Origin: Clostridium pasteurianum DSM 525 = ATCC 6013
Lineage (GTDB): Bacteria; Bacillota; Clostridia; Clostridiales; Clostridiaceae
NCBI RefSeq assembly: GCF_000807255.1
Contig: NZ_CP009268.1
Span: 2,200,384-2,264,383, forward strand
DNA: 64,000 nt
Direction: 5' to 3'
Shown: one piece after another, positions 1 to 8,454 of the stretch
Numbering within the stretch: position 1 is the first letter of the stretch
Layout of the letters: each line of letters opens with the position of its first letter
Notes under the pieces: model-generated
Told to the model about the DNA's origin: nothing
Seen by the model: only the letters and a program-made list of their open reading frames with translations
Database searches by the model: none
Made by a program: the position numbers and the translations under genes

Positions 1-1062
1 TGCTCAATTTTTCCTTTCGATAATTTGTCTCAAGTGGTAAATTACTTTCAATATAAAGATTCTATGCCTTTTAAATATGAAGAAATAGCTGAAGTTCATA
101 AATCCCTATTGGATTTTAAAGATATTATAGGTCAAGAAAGTTCTAAACGTGCCATAGAAGTAGCAGCTTCTGGAGGACATAATATGATACTTTTTGGTCC
201 TCCAGGCTCAGGAAAAACTATGTTAGCTAAGAGAATTCCTAGTATTCTGCCTCCGCTAAATTATGATGAAGCCTTAGAAGTAACTCAAATATACAGCGTA
301 TGCGGAAAGCTTGAAAATAACACTTTAATATTTAAAAGACCTTTTAGAAATCCTCATCATACTAGCTCACAAATAGCCTTGGTTGGCGGTGGAGCAAAAC
401 TCATTCCTGGTGAAATTTCATTAGCACATAATGGAGTACTATTTTTAGATGAAATATTAGAATTTAAAAAATCCACTTTAGAAGTATTAAGACAGCCTCT
501 AGAAGATAGAGTAATAAAACTCTCTAAAGCTACGGGAAATGTGACTTATCCCTGTAATTTTATGTTAATTGGATCTTTAAATCCATGCCTCTGTGGTAAC
601 TACGGTTCCAACAAAGAATGTGTGTGTACAGAATATGAAAGGAAAAGATATCTTGGTAAACTTTCAAATCCTCTTCTTGATCGTATAGATCTTTTTTCTT
701 TTGTAAATACTTTAAATTATGAGGAATTAAGCATGAAAAAAAAATCAGAATCTTCTATAGATATAGCTAAAAGAGTATTACAGGCTAGAGAGATACAATT
801 GGATAGATTTAAAAATGATGCAATTCATTGCAATGCACAAATGGAAGAAAGACATATAAAAAAATTTTGTGAACTTACTAATGAATCAAATAGGATTATT
901 AAAAATATTTTTAATAAGTTTCAATTAAGTACTAGAGCCTATAGTAGAATATTAAAAGTTTCAAGAACTATTGCAGATATGCATGGAAATAATAAAATAA
1001 ATCCTGTAGATATTATTGAAGCAACACAATATAGAAAATTTGTAGATGAAAAAATCGTATAG
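1..1062 (+). CDS. comM: ComM/YifB family Mg-chelatase-like AAA+ ATPase, 5'-partial
   Basis: The reading frame is open from base 1, so the N-terminal part (roughly the first third, a Lon-protease-like domain in this family) lies outside the window. A TTG at 25 is internal and is not the true start. Visible are the AAA+ core with Walker A GPPGSGKT (about residue 58 counted from the TTG), Walker B-like LFLDEI, a Cys-rich stretch typical of the family (NPCLCGNYG...CVC), and a C-terminal Mg_chelatase_C domain ending in QYRKF. In other bacteria ComM is a branch-migration helicase for natural transformation. In clostridia it usually lies with rnhB, yraN and dprA on one strand. Here it faces the opposite way and is 5.7 kb from rnhB. 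Confidence 0.9.
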   Translation, partial: CSIFPFDNLSQVVNYFQYKDSMPFKYEEIAEVHKSLLDFKDIIGQESSKRAIEVAASGGHNMILFGPPGSGKTMLAKRIPSILPPLNYDEALEVTQIYSVCGKLENNTLIFKRPFRNPHHTSSQIALVGGGAKLIPGEISLAHNGVLFLDEILEFKKSTLEVLRQPLEDRVIKLSKATGNVTYPCNFMLIGSLNPCLCGNYGSNKECVCTEYERKRYLGKLSNPLLDRIDLFSFVNTLNYEELSMKKKSESSIDIAKRVLQAREIQLDRFKNDAIHCNAQMEERHIKKFCELTNESNRIIKNIFNKFQLSTRAYSRILKVSRTIADMHGNNKINPVDIIEATQYRKFVDEKIV

Positions 1063-1173
1063 TATATTTCCATCAATTTCCTTAATAATAATTTATAACA
1101 ATAAAAATAATGGTCTGTCTATTAATGCATATACATACGTTATGATATAGAACATTACTGATAACACTTTTTC

Positions 1174-1202
1174 ATGTTGCCTTCCTGTTGGTTAGGCAAC
1201 AT
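1174..1202 (+). terminator. Hairpin downstream of comM
   Basis: An 8-bp perfect stem (ATGTTGCC / GGCAACAT) with a 13-nt loop lies about 110 bp after the comM stop. The T-run after it is weak. It lies between the convergent comM and DUF3606 genes, so it could end either transcript. Confidence 0.4.
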
Positions 1203-1239
1203 ATATTTCTTTGTCTGAAAAAAAGAATAGCTATACGAG

Positions 1240-1425
1240 CTACTCATTCTTACTATTTAAATAATTCCTTATATCTTTTTCATGATTTCCAACTAATTTA
1301 ATGGCCGTAAGTAATTCATCTTTCGTACATTTTAGTAATGCACACCATAAATTCATTTCCCATGGTTCTTCTATATTTATTCTTGGTTCATCTGGAGTTT
1401 CTTTTATTTCTGAATTATCATTCAT
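1240..1425 (-). CDS. DUF3606-like small protein
   Basis: A 61-residue, acidic, soluble protein. The pattern matches what I know of DUF3606: an IN.EEPWE...W segment, then a helix-turn-helix-like ELLTAIKLVGN, then DIRNYL. A strong ribosome binding site (AGGGGG) precedes the ATG by about 7 nt. Function is unknown. The family is widespread and often found beside stress or mobile genes. It is monocistronic here and convergent with comM. Confidence 0.65.
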   Translation of the reverse strand: MNDNSEIKETPDEPRINIEEPWEMNLWCALLKCTKDELLTAIKLVGNHEKDIRNYLNSKNE

Positions 1426-1564
1426 TATTTTTTACCCCCTGTTTTAAAACCTTTATTTTACAAATAATTATATTTTATAATCGTTATTATTTCATTTCAT
1501 AATTAAGAATTATTTGTAAACTTTAATTTTATAAATAAATCCATAATATATGTCAATAATTAAG

Positions 1565-1663
1565 CTAAGCTTTAAATTTTTCATAATATTCTTCTACGAT
1601 AGATGTACTCCAATGTTGCGGTACATCTATTTCATTTTGTAAATAAAATTTAGAAATGCTGTT
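1565..1663 (-). pseudogene. Possible C-terminal remnant of an unidentified protein
   Basis: Within the 346-bp gap between the DUF3606 gene and the AraC gene, one minus-strand frame is open for 33 codons and reads like real protein (ISKFYLQNEIDVPQHW followed by a Glu/Tyr-rich helix) before a stop. It has no start codon or ribosome binding site and stops upstream at 1664-1666. The 8-bp inverted repeat AGATGTAC/GTACATCT lies inside it. I do not recognise the family. The rest of the gap shows only AT-rich sequence. Confidence 0.25.
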
Positions 1664-1771
1664 TAATTAAAGACATAATTACTATATAAATTAATACACT
1701 CTAGTAAAATAGTATGTGTAAAGTCCTAACTATATATTGTTAAAAAATACATATACAAGAAAATGCCTAAG

Positions 1772-2683
1772 CTATTTTAAATTATATTTATTTCTATATT
1801 CAGAAGGTGTACAATTCATATATTTTTTAAATACTTTTCCAAAATAACTTATTCCATTAAAACCTACCTCCAAAGCAATGATAGAAATAGATTTCTCACT
1901 TTTTAAAAGTAGTTCTGATGCCTTTAAAGTTCTATATTCCATTAAATATCCGAAAGGTGTTACTTTTAAAATCCTATTAAAGCTACGACAGCATTCACTT
2001 TTACTTATATTGGCTATCATTGCAATATTATTTAATGAAATATTCTCTGCATAATGTTCATGTATATACTGTAACGCTAACTTTACACGTTCCTCATCAT
2101 GGGAGACTACTAGTACAGAATTCTTAATTTCTTCTTTCACTTCTCTAATTATATTTAACCAAATACTGCATAAATAATTTCTTATTCCCAATTCATACCC
2201 ATAGGATTCTTTATTCCACAAAGAAAAAACTTTTTTTATATTCACCAATATATTTTTCTGCCACTGAACATCAGGCTTTAGGCAAATAAATTTCAAATTA
2301 CTGCTTTCAAGAATTGGATTTAAATATTTTTTTGCAATAAGTGAATGCTTATTACCTCCAATTAAAGCTGAGTCGAAGACAATGGAAAACATCATACAAT
2401 TATTATTCTTATACGGCTTAATTTGATGAAGTACATTTGAATTCACCATAATTCCTTCCCCAGCTTCTAAGATAATTTTTTGATTTTCAATGAAAAAAAT
2501 CACCTTATCATAAAGACAATAGGAAAACTGTAGTTCCTTATGCCAATGCCACCTAATATACCCTTCTTCAAATAGGTTAAATTTATCTGTATAAATTGCT
2601 ATTGGGAAATCATAAGAACCATGTTTTGTTGTCTCCTGTAAATTGTCATCCACTTCTATTTTTGAAGCCTGCATTTTTACCAT
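1772..2683 (-). CDS. AraC family transcriptional regulator with N-terminal cupin
   Basis: 303 residues. The N-terminal part (about 25-110) looks like an AraC-type cupin sensor, with the hallmark segment WHWHKELQF and a LHQIKPY turn. The C-terminal part (about 203-300) carries the two helix-turn-helix motifs, with ISLNNIAMIANISKS as the first recognition unit and GFNGISYFGKVFKKY followed by TPSEYR as the family signature. It is divergently transcribed from the EamA exporter with a short intergenic region, so it probably regulates that gene. The ligand is unknown. A second Met (residue 4) is a possible alternative start. Confidence 0.9.
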   Translation of the reverse strand: MVKMQASKIEVDDNLQETTKHGSYDFPIAIYTDKFNLFEEGYIRWHWHKELQFSYCLYDKVIFFIENQKIILEAGEGIMVNSNVLHQIKPYKNNNCMMFSIVFDSALIGGNKHSLIAKKYLNPILESSNLKFICLKPDVQWQKNILVNIKKVFSLWNKESYGYELGIRNYLCSIWLNIIREVKEEIKNSVLVVSHDEERVKLALQYIHEHYAENISLNNIAMIANISKSECCRSFNRILKVTPFGYLMEYRTLKASELLLKSEKSISIIALEVGFNGISYFGKVFKKYMNCTPSEYRNKYNLK

Positions 2684-2838
2684 CTCGCTAATATAGTTTT
2701 AATTTTTGACAATATATTAATTGTTATATATTGAAAATAGTAATAAAATTATTACATATTTATTCGGATAAATCAATATATTTGCATTTAACTTATAACT
2801 GTTTCAGAATAACTGCAAAGAAAGTGAGTGAAAGTTTA

Positions 2839-3735
2839 ATGAAGTTTCAACCGAAAACAAAAGGAATAATTCTTGTAATCACAGGTGCCATGTTATGGGG
2901 AATATCCGGCACTGTTGCACAATATTTATTTCAGAAAAAAAGTTTTAGTCCAGAGTGGCTTGTTGTGATTCGTCTATTAGTATCTGGGCTAATTTTGTTA
3001 TTATATGCTTTTATGAAAAATAAACAAAATATATGGGCAATTTGGAAGTCTGAACATACTATATTGAGTCTCATTCTTTTTAGTATTATAGGAATATTAG
3101 GTGTACAGTATACCTATTTTGCTGCTATTAAATATGGAAATGCATCTACAGCCACCATACTTCAATATTTGTCACCAGTACTAGTTACTTGTTATTTAAT
3201 CATTCGTACTAAAAAAATGCCAAATTTAAAAGAAATCACAGCTATTACTTTAGCAATATTAGGTACTTTTTTTATCATTACAAAAGGTAATATTCATAGC
3301 TTATCTATTTCTAAATTAGCATTATTTTGGGGAATTAGTTCTGCTTTTGCAGCAGCTTTCTATACATTGCAACCTCGCCCCCTTCTTGCTAAATTTGGTT
3401 CTATACTTGTAGTTGGTTGGGGAATGCTCATTGGTGGAATAGCTTTTAGTTTTGTCCATCAGCCTTGGAATATTATAGGTCAATGGTCTATTACTTCAAT
3501 ATTTGCTGTTATATTTATAGTATTATTTGGAACTCTTATTGCTTTCTGTTGCTATTTGGAAAGTTTAAACTATATACAACCAACAGAAGCAAGCATATTA
3601 TCTTCTGTTGAACCTCTATCTGCAGCTTTTTTATCTGTGATATGGTTACATGTTCCCTTAGGTATACATCAATGGTTAGGAATAGCATGCATTATATTTA
3701 CAGTTATAATTTTGTCTTATACAAAAAATAAGTAA
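2839..3735 (+). CDS. EamA/DMT-superfamily transporter (RhaT-like)
   Basis: 298 residues from the chosen ATG, with about ten hydrophobic helices in two EamA repeats (first repeat opens with GIILVITGAMLWGISG, second with ALFWGISSAFAAAFY). The frame extends 36 codons upstream, but that part is not membrane-like and lies close to the AraC promoter region, so the ATG at 2839 is preferred. The substrate is not readable from sequence; DMT family members export amino acids and other metabolites. It is divergent from the AraC regulator, which suggests a regulator-exporter pair. Confidence 0.85.
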   Translation: MKFQPKTKGIILVITGAMLWGISGTVAQYLFQKKSFSPEWLVVIRLLVSGLILLLYAFMKNKQNIWAIWKSEHTILSLILFSIIGILGVQYTYFAAIKYGNASTATILQYLSPVLVTCYLIIRTKKMPNLKEITAITLAILGTFFIITKGNIHSLSISKLALFWGISSAFAAAFYTLQPRPLLAKFGSILVVGWGMLIGGIAFSFVHQPWNIIGQWSITSIFAVIFIVLFGTLIAFCCYLESLNYIQPTEASILSSVEPLSAAFLSVIWLHVPLGIHQWLGIACIIFTVIILSYTKNK

Positions 3736-3809
3736 ATTACATAAAATATAAAAAAAGTATGTATTGGATATCCACAAGAAGATGAATCCTATGATAATAA
3801 GGAGATTTT

Positions 3810-3896
3810 ATGAAACATTATATAGATTTGGTTATAGGAGATACCATATTAATATTAATTTTAATTATGATATTGCTAATTTTTATTTCTAATTAG
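3810..3896 (+). CDS. Small hydrophobic peptide (28 aa), unidentified
   Basis: An ATG 6 nt downstream of a clear ribosome binding site (AAGGAG at 3799-3804) opens a 28-codon frame: charged start MKHYIDLVIGD, then a single strongly hydrophobic helix, stop TAG. It stands 74 bp after the EamA gene. Its size and composition fit a small membrane peptide, for example a type I toxin or a leader, but no family is recognised. Confidence 0.4.
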   Translation: MKHYIDLVIGDTILILILIMILLIFISN

Positions 3897-3982
3897 ATGT
3901 TTATATATAAAACAAAAAGACTATTTCGTGGATATGATAATTATAGATCTTTTATTATTTATTGTCTATTTACTGAAATTTT

Positions 3983-4315
3983 ATGGCATTTTATGATTGG
4001 CTTACATATAATGAATGGTGGATAGAAGTACATAAAATCAATTGGGACAAAGTAAATATGTTTATTGAACTTTTTATTTTCATCTCCTGTTGTAATCTTA
4101 TACTGCTTATATGTAAATATCTAACAAATTTCAGTATAAACAGATATTTTCATAAAATAAAACATCCCAAAAGTTTATTTAGCTATCAAACAGAACCTGG
4201 ATACCTATCAGATAAACTTGATAGCGTTATTTTAATTACTTTTTGCCCTAATTTTTTCAGCATTATATTTACTTTAATATTTGTTGTTAAAATTATAATT
4301 AAATTTATTACTTAA
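3983..4315 (+). CDS. Hypothetical membrane protein, possibly frameshifted at its 5' end
   Basis: 110 residues with two hydrophobic segments (about 26-45 and 83-107) separated by a basic, aromatic stretch. The ATG has no convincing ribosome binding site. An open frame beginning with an ATG at 3897, directly after the 28-aa peptide, runs into the same area in another frame, so the original gene may have started there and suffered an indel near 3990. No family recognised. It lies just upstream of the agr-like unit on the same strand. Confidence 0.4.
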   Translation: MAFYDWLTYNEWWIEVHKINWDKVNMFIELFIFISCCNLILLICKYLTNFSINRYFHKIKHPKSLFSYQTEPGYLSDKLDSVILITFCPNFFSIIFTLIFVVKIIIKFIT

Positions 4316-4513
4316 AATTATAATCAAAACTCAGATATGTTTTGCTGACAAACTCTACTTTTTAATTATTAAATATTACAAATATGATAAGAATTAATTT
4401 ATAATATAAACTTTTTTTATTTAAATATAATTTTTTTTAAAATTATGAAGGAAAAAGTAAATTGTTGTAGAATAAATATATTGAGTTATTATTTTACAAT
4501 GGAGGTAATTAAA

Positions 4514-4657
4514 ATGAAAAACATTAAAAATCTATTAGTATCAAGGTCAATGAAAATTGCAGGTTTTGTAGCTTTATTTTTAGGAACAATTGTTATAACA
4601 CCAGCATCAACATTAGGGTCACATCAACCAAAATGTCCTGATGAATTTCTAAAATAA
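4514..4657 (+). CDS. agrD: AgrD-like autoinducing pro-peptide
   Basis: 47 residues. The ATG at 4514 follows GGAGG (4501-4505); the frame extends further up but without a ribosome binding site. Architecture fits AgrD: a basic amphipathic N-terminal helix, a hydrophobic middle (about 17-29), a short core PASTLGS, then the acidic/proline tail HQPKCPDEFLK that AgrB recognises. The core has no Cys. Ser32 or Ser36 would have to form the ring, giving a lactone instead of a thiolactone. The only Cys (41) lies in the tail. agrC and agrB follow directly. Confidence 0.75.
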   Translation: MKNIKNLLVSRSMKIAGFVALFLGTIVITPASTLGSHQPKCPDEFLK

Positions 4658-4669
4658 GAATTAATCTTT

Positions 4670-4708
4670 ATAAAAATCATAGATAAATATTTATCTATGA
4701 TTTTTATA
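4670..4708 (+). terminator. Perfect hairpin between agrD and agrC
   Basis: An almost perfect palindrome (18-bp arms, ATAAAAATCATAGATAAA and complement) starts 12 nt after the agrD stop and ends in a T-rich arm. It can act as a partial terminator or an mRNA-stabilising 3' end. That would make agrD transcript more abundant than agrC-agrB, as expected for a secreted signal. Confidence 0.6.
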
Positions 4709-4734
4709 ACAATTAGGCATAAAGGAGACTCGAA

Positions 4735-6063
4735 ATGGATTTCTTGAGAGAAATAATGTTAGATAGTATTGAAGCAATACTAATTTTAATAATTTTTGAA
4801 GCTGTATATGATAAGAAAGATTTCATAATAAGAAACAAATTAAGATCAATTTTATTTTTCACATTATTTATATTTGTAACATACTTTTCTACATTTTATA
4901 TAGCTGATGCTTATCATAATATTTTTCTATATATATTTGATGCTTTGCTACTAACATATATTACAAAAATCAAATTATTTTCTTCTGTCATAATAATATC
5001 ATTATTTATTGTAATTCTTTCAATAACAGAATATTTTATTCAAACTATTGAAATGTTTGTGTTCTCTATAAGCTTAGATAAAATTTATTTGACCTCTAAA
5101 TACTTATATATTTTTTTAATAACTGCTAAATCACTTCAAATAATAATAGCTCTTGTGATTTTTAAATTCAGTAAACACTTTAAGATATTTAAATTATTCG
5201 AAAAAGATGGTATTATTTTTTCAAATATAATAATTCAAACAGGCATTTTTTCTGCTCTTATATTTAGCATTAACTTTAGTATATTCACTATACAAAATAC
5301 TAAAGTATATAATTGTTTTATATTTATTATATTTTTTATATTTATAATATTTCAATTAAAAGGAATCGACGAATATAAAAGGATTGTAAAGATAGAAGCT
5401 AAATATAAAATACAAGAAAATCAAATAAAAAATATGGAAGAAATAATTAAAATAATCAGGCAGGAAAAACATGATTTTACAAATCATATAAATGTTATAT
5501 GGGGATTGTGTTCCTTGAACAAATCAAATACCATTCAAAAGATAAAAAACTATGTAAGTGGAATTTCAGGTAAACTTCACTCGTCATTCAAATACATAGA
5601 CACAGGTAATGATTATTTAAGTGGATTGTTATCTATAAAAAATAGTTACGCATTAAAAAACAATATAAATTTTGATGTAATGATTGATGAACCTTTCAGC
5701 TCAATAGACATTAAAGAAAATGACCTAATAAGTATTATAAGCAATATTATAGATAATGCCTTTGAGGCATTTGAAGTCAAATCTAGTATTGAAAATAAAG
5801 AAATAACAATAGATTCTTTTAGTAAAGATAATAAATTTTTTATTGAAATATCTAATAATGGAGATATGATACCTGAAGATATTCAAAGTAAAATTTTTGG
5901 TAGAGGATTTTCTACCAAGACTAAAAAATCACAAGATCATGGATTTGGACTATATATTATTAAACAATTGATTGAACAAAACAACGGAAGTATATTCCTA
6001 GAAAGTACTCCAGAAAGAACTACATTTTTAATTGAATTTAAAATGAAGGAGCTAGATAAATGA
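4735..6063 (+). CDS. agrC: AgrC-like GHKL sensor histidine kinase
   Basis: 442 residues. The N-terminal half has about six hydrophobic segments (residues 5-205), the expected polytopic peptide sensor. A dimerisation/phospho-acceptor motif EKHDFTNH places the His at 246. The N box NIIDNAFEAF (about 337-346) and G box HGFGLYIIKQL (about 402-412) belong to the HATPase_c_5/GHKL type used by AgrC and ComD. It overlaps agrB by 4 bp (ATGA), showing translational coupling. No LytTR response regulator is encoded nearby in the window. Confidence 0.9.
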   Translation: MDFLREIMLDSIEAILILIIFEAVYDKKDFIIRNKLRSILFFTLFIFVTYFSTFYIADAYHNIFLYIFDALLLTYITKIKLFSSVIIISLFIVILSITEYFIQTIEMFVFSISLDKIYLTSKYLYIFLITAKSLQIIIALVIFKFSKHFKIFKLFEKDGIIFSNIIIQTGIFSALIFSINFSIFTIQNTKVYNCFIFIIFFIFIIFQLKGIDEYKRIVKIEAKYKIQENQIKNMEEIIKIIRQEKHDFTNHINVIWGLCSLNKSNTIQKIKNYVSGISGKLHSSFKYIDTGNDYLSGLLSIKNSYALKNNINFDVMIDEPFSSIDIKENDLISIISNIIDNAFEAFEVKSSIENKEITIDSFSKDNKFFIEISNNGDMIPEDIQSKIFGRGFSTKTKKSQDHGFGLYIIKQLIEQNNGSIFLESTPERTTFLIEFKMKELDK

Positions 6064-6647
6064 ATACACTTATATCTTCTTTCGTAAAGAAAATCTCTGA
6101 ATCTAATCCTGGTTATTCAGAATTGGATCTAAAGAAAATGGAATATGGATTAATTTGTTTCATTGATGAGATTACAAAGTTTGTTCCCTATTTTATTATA
6201 TTTTGGATATTATCTTTGCAAAAGTATTACATAATCGCCCTATTATTTTTTTGCCCTATTAGATTATTTTCTGGTGGATATCATGCAAAAACTTATTGGG
6301 GCTGTTTTTTCATAAGTTTTATTGTATTTTTTATGATAATTATTTGTGGTAAATATCTAATAATTAATACTATCATTATAATATCATTATTAATTATTTC
6401 ATTTATACTTATTTGTATTTTTTCCCCTGTAGATAATATTAATAAACCAATAAAAAGTAAGGAGCGAAGACTAAAACTTAAATATTATTCTATATTTATT
6501 ACTCTATTTTTAATTATAGCATGTTATTTCATTCCAAATAGATTTTTAAATACTGCAGCAATATCAATAGTTAGTGCAACAGCAATGATGATGATTGGAA
6601 AAATAAATACTAATTTTACTTTTATAAAAACAAAAAAGAGCCTTTAA
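6060..6647 (+). CDS. agrB: AgrB-like membrane endopeptidase
   Basis: 195 residues with several transmembrane helices. The catalytic signature is present: RLFSGGYHAKTYWGC with His75 and Cys82, the same seven-residue spacing as His77/Cys84 of the staphylococcal enzyme. AgrB cleaves the AgrD tail and forms the ring. The basic loop KSKERRLKLKYY is typical too. It is the last gene of the agrD-agrC-agrB unit and is followed directly by a terminator. In classical loci agrB comes first, so the order here is unusual. Confidence 0.92.
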   Translation: MNTLISSFVKKISESNPGYSELDLKKMEYGLICFIDEITKFVPYFIIFWILSLQKYYIIALLFFCPIRLFSGGYHAKTYWGCFFISFIVFFMIIICGKYLIINTIIIISLLIISFILICIFSPVDNINKPIKSKERRLKLKYYSIFITLFLIIACYFIPNRFLNTAAISIVSATAMMMIGKINTNFTFIKTKKSL

Positions 6648-6662
6648 ATAAGACTCTTTTTT
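6632..6662 (+). terminator. Intrinsic terminator of the agr unit
   Basis: The inverted repeat AAAAAGAG ... CTCTTTTTT spans the agrB stop codon and ends in a run of T. It closes the plus-strand accessory block. The 160 bp beyond it, up to the rnhB stop, shows no gene. Confidence 0.7.
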
Positions 6663-6810
6663 AATTCGTAATTTTGTTGAAACCATCCAACTATATTATT
6701 AATTTCCTTTACATCGTACTGATTTTTAGAATAAGACTTCTACAGCACATCAACTATCAAACCTCATTTGAATATTACAAAATAATTATATTCAGTACAT
6801 TAATTTATCC

Positions 6811-7590
6811 TTATATTATATTTTTTAAAAAACTCTTTCTATGAATAGGAGTTATCCCAAACTTCTTTATAGCTTCTATATGTACTTTACTTCCATAGCC
6901 TACATTATTCTCAAAATTATATTCTGGGTACTTTTCAGCATATTCCTTCATCAAATTATCTCTATACACTTTAGCTATAATAGAAGCACAAGCTATACTG
7001 GCACTTTTACTATCACCTTTTACAGCATAGCTGCTAGGTATATCCAGTTCTTTTATAGGATATCCATCACTTATCACATAATCAGGAGTAATTTTAAGTC
7101 CTTCTGCCGCTGATTTTAATACCTGTTGATTGCAAACACCTATGCCTTTCAAATCTATTTCCATATTATCAATTAATGAAATATTAAAACATATTGATTT
7201 TTCCTTTATTATTTTAGAAAGTTCTTCTCTTTTTTTTACTGATAACTTTTTAGAATCATTTATATCAAGTATCATATCTTCATTAAATTTGTTCAAGTCT
7301 AATATAACAGCTGCAGCCACAATAGGTCCTGCAAGAGGTCCTCTTCCCACCTCATCCACTCCAGATAGATGTCCGTATTTAAGAAATTTCATATCAAAAT
7401 CATACATGTTTTTTACCCTAGCTATCTCTTGATCTTTTCTATACTTCATATTTAAAAGCCTCTTGATCAATCTCTGAACATTTTTTCTACTATCATCTTT
7501 TAATTGTTCAGCTAGTTTTTCATACTCATCTATATTCAATTCATCTGCATATTCTTTTATTTTTATATAACTCATATTATAAAAATTCAT
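6811..7590 (-). CDS. rnhB: Ribonuclease HII
   Basis: 259 residues. Removes ribonucleotides and RNA from RNA/DNA hybrids in the cytosol. The metal-binding DEVGRGPLAG motif has its Asp-Glu pair at residues 79-80, and further family blocks are NDSKKLS and SIACASIIAKVYRD. About 70 N-terminal residues precede the catalytic core, as usual for Firmicutes RNase HII. It starts 1 bp after the rbgA stop codon, so the two are co-transcribed. It is the last conserved gene of the block; yraN/comM/dprA, which often follow, are absent and replaced by the agr region. Confidence 0.95.
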   Translation of the reverse strand: MNFYNMSYIKIKEYADELNIDEYEKLAEQLKDDSRKNVQRLIKRLLNMKYRKDQEIARVKNMYDFDMKFLKYGHLSGVDEVGRGPLAGPIVAAAVILDLNKFNEDMILDINDSKKLSVKKREELSKIIKEKSICFNISLIDNMEIDLKGIGVCNQQVLKSAAEGLKITPDYVISDGYPIKELDIPSSYAVKGDSKSASIACASIIAKVYRDNLMKEYAEKYPEYNFENNVGYGSKVHIEAIKKFGITPIHRKSFLKNII

Positions 7591-7591
7591 A

Positions 7592-8446
7592 TTATTCTAC
7601 AGGACGTTCTAATGAAACTTGCCCTAATTTACCTCCTCTAAATTCGTCTAATAGCATAATAGACACCCTGTTATAGTCAATATTACCTTTAGATAAAATA
7701 GCCCCTCTTTTTTTTGCTATTTTATCCATATTTTCCAATGCAGTTTCCTCTAAAGAATCTAATTTATATCTTTTTATCAATCTATCGGGATAATATTTTT
7801 GAAGTCTCTCAATAAGACTTAATGCCAATTCTTCTACATCCATAATTTCGTCCTTTATAGCCCCTGTAAAAGCTAAATTTAATCCAACTTTTTTCTCTTC
7901 AAATTTAGGCCATAACACTCCTGGAGTATCCATAAGTTCAATTCCCATTTTTGTTTTTATCCATTGCTTGCTTTTAGTTACTCCTGGTTTATCACCAATT
8001 TTTGCTGCAGTATTTTTAGCCATCTTATTTATAAAGGAAGATTTCCCTACATTTGGTATACCAACTACCATTGCTCTTATAATTACACTGATAACTCCTT
8101 TTTGCTTAAGTCTATCTATTTTTTCTTTAAGAAGTTTGTCAATTTCTCCTTTAATACTATTTAATCCTAATCCATTTAAACTATTTACAGCTAAAGCTTT
8201 TACATTATTTTTAGACAAAACATTAATCCATTCCTTAGTTACCTTTTCTTCGCTTAAATCACATTTGTTAAGTAATATTATTCTAGGTTTATCTTTACAA
8301 ATTTTATCAATTTCAGGATTTGCGCTGGATTGTACTATTCTAGAATCTCTTATTTCAATAACGGCATCTACCAACTTTAAATTTTCTTTTATTTCTCTTC
8401 TAGTCTTTGCCATATGGCCTGGAAACCAATTTATTTCATTTACCAT
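7592..8446 (-). CDS. rbgA: Ribosome biogenesis GTPase A (YlqF)
   Basis: About 284 residues from the Met before VNEINWFPGHMAK. A circularly permuted GTPase: G4 NKCD comes before G1 GIPNVGKSS and G3 DTPG. The N-terminal WFPGHM motif and C-terminal ANTAR-like region (ending GQVSLE) are those of RbgA, which completes 50S assembly by helping L16 and neighbouring proteins bind. A Met four codons upstream overlaps the lepB stop and is less likely. It sits between lepB and rnhB, as in Bacillus. Confidence 0.95.
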   Translation of the reverse strand: MVNEINWFPGHMAKTRREIKENLKLVDAVIEIRDSRIVQSSANPEIDKICKDKPRIILLNKCDLSEEKVTKEWINVLSKNNVKALAVNSLNGLGLNSIKGEIDKLLKEKIDRLKQKGVISVIIRAMVVGIPNVGKSSFINKMAKNTAAKIGDKPGVTKSKQWIKTKMGIELMDTPGVLWPKFEEKKVGLNLAFTGAIKDEIMDVEELALSLIERLQKYYPDRLIKRYKLDSLEETALENMDKIAKKRGAILSKGNIDYNRVSIMLLDEFRGGKLGQVSLERPVE

Positions 8447-8454
8447 AATAATTA

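Noticed and set aside
4445-4513. Upstream extension of the agrD frame as part of the protein
   Set aside because: No ribosome binding site for the upstream ATG, while the ATG at 4514 has GGAGG and gives a normal-length AgrD.
6841-7432. Two plus-strand frames of 90 and 100 codons opposite rnhB
   Set aside because: They are antisense shadows of rnhB: no ribosome binding site, no family resemblance, and the minus-strand gene is certain.
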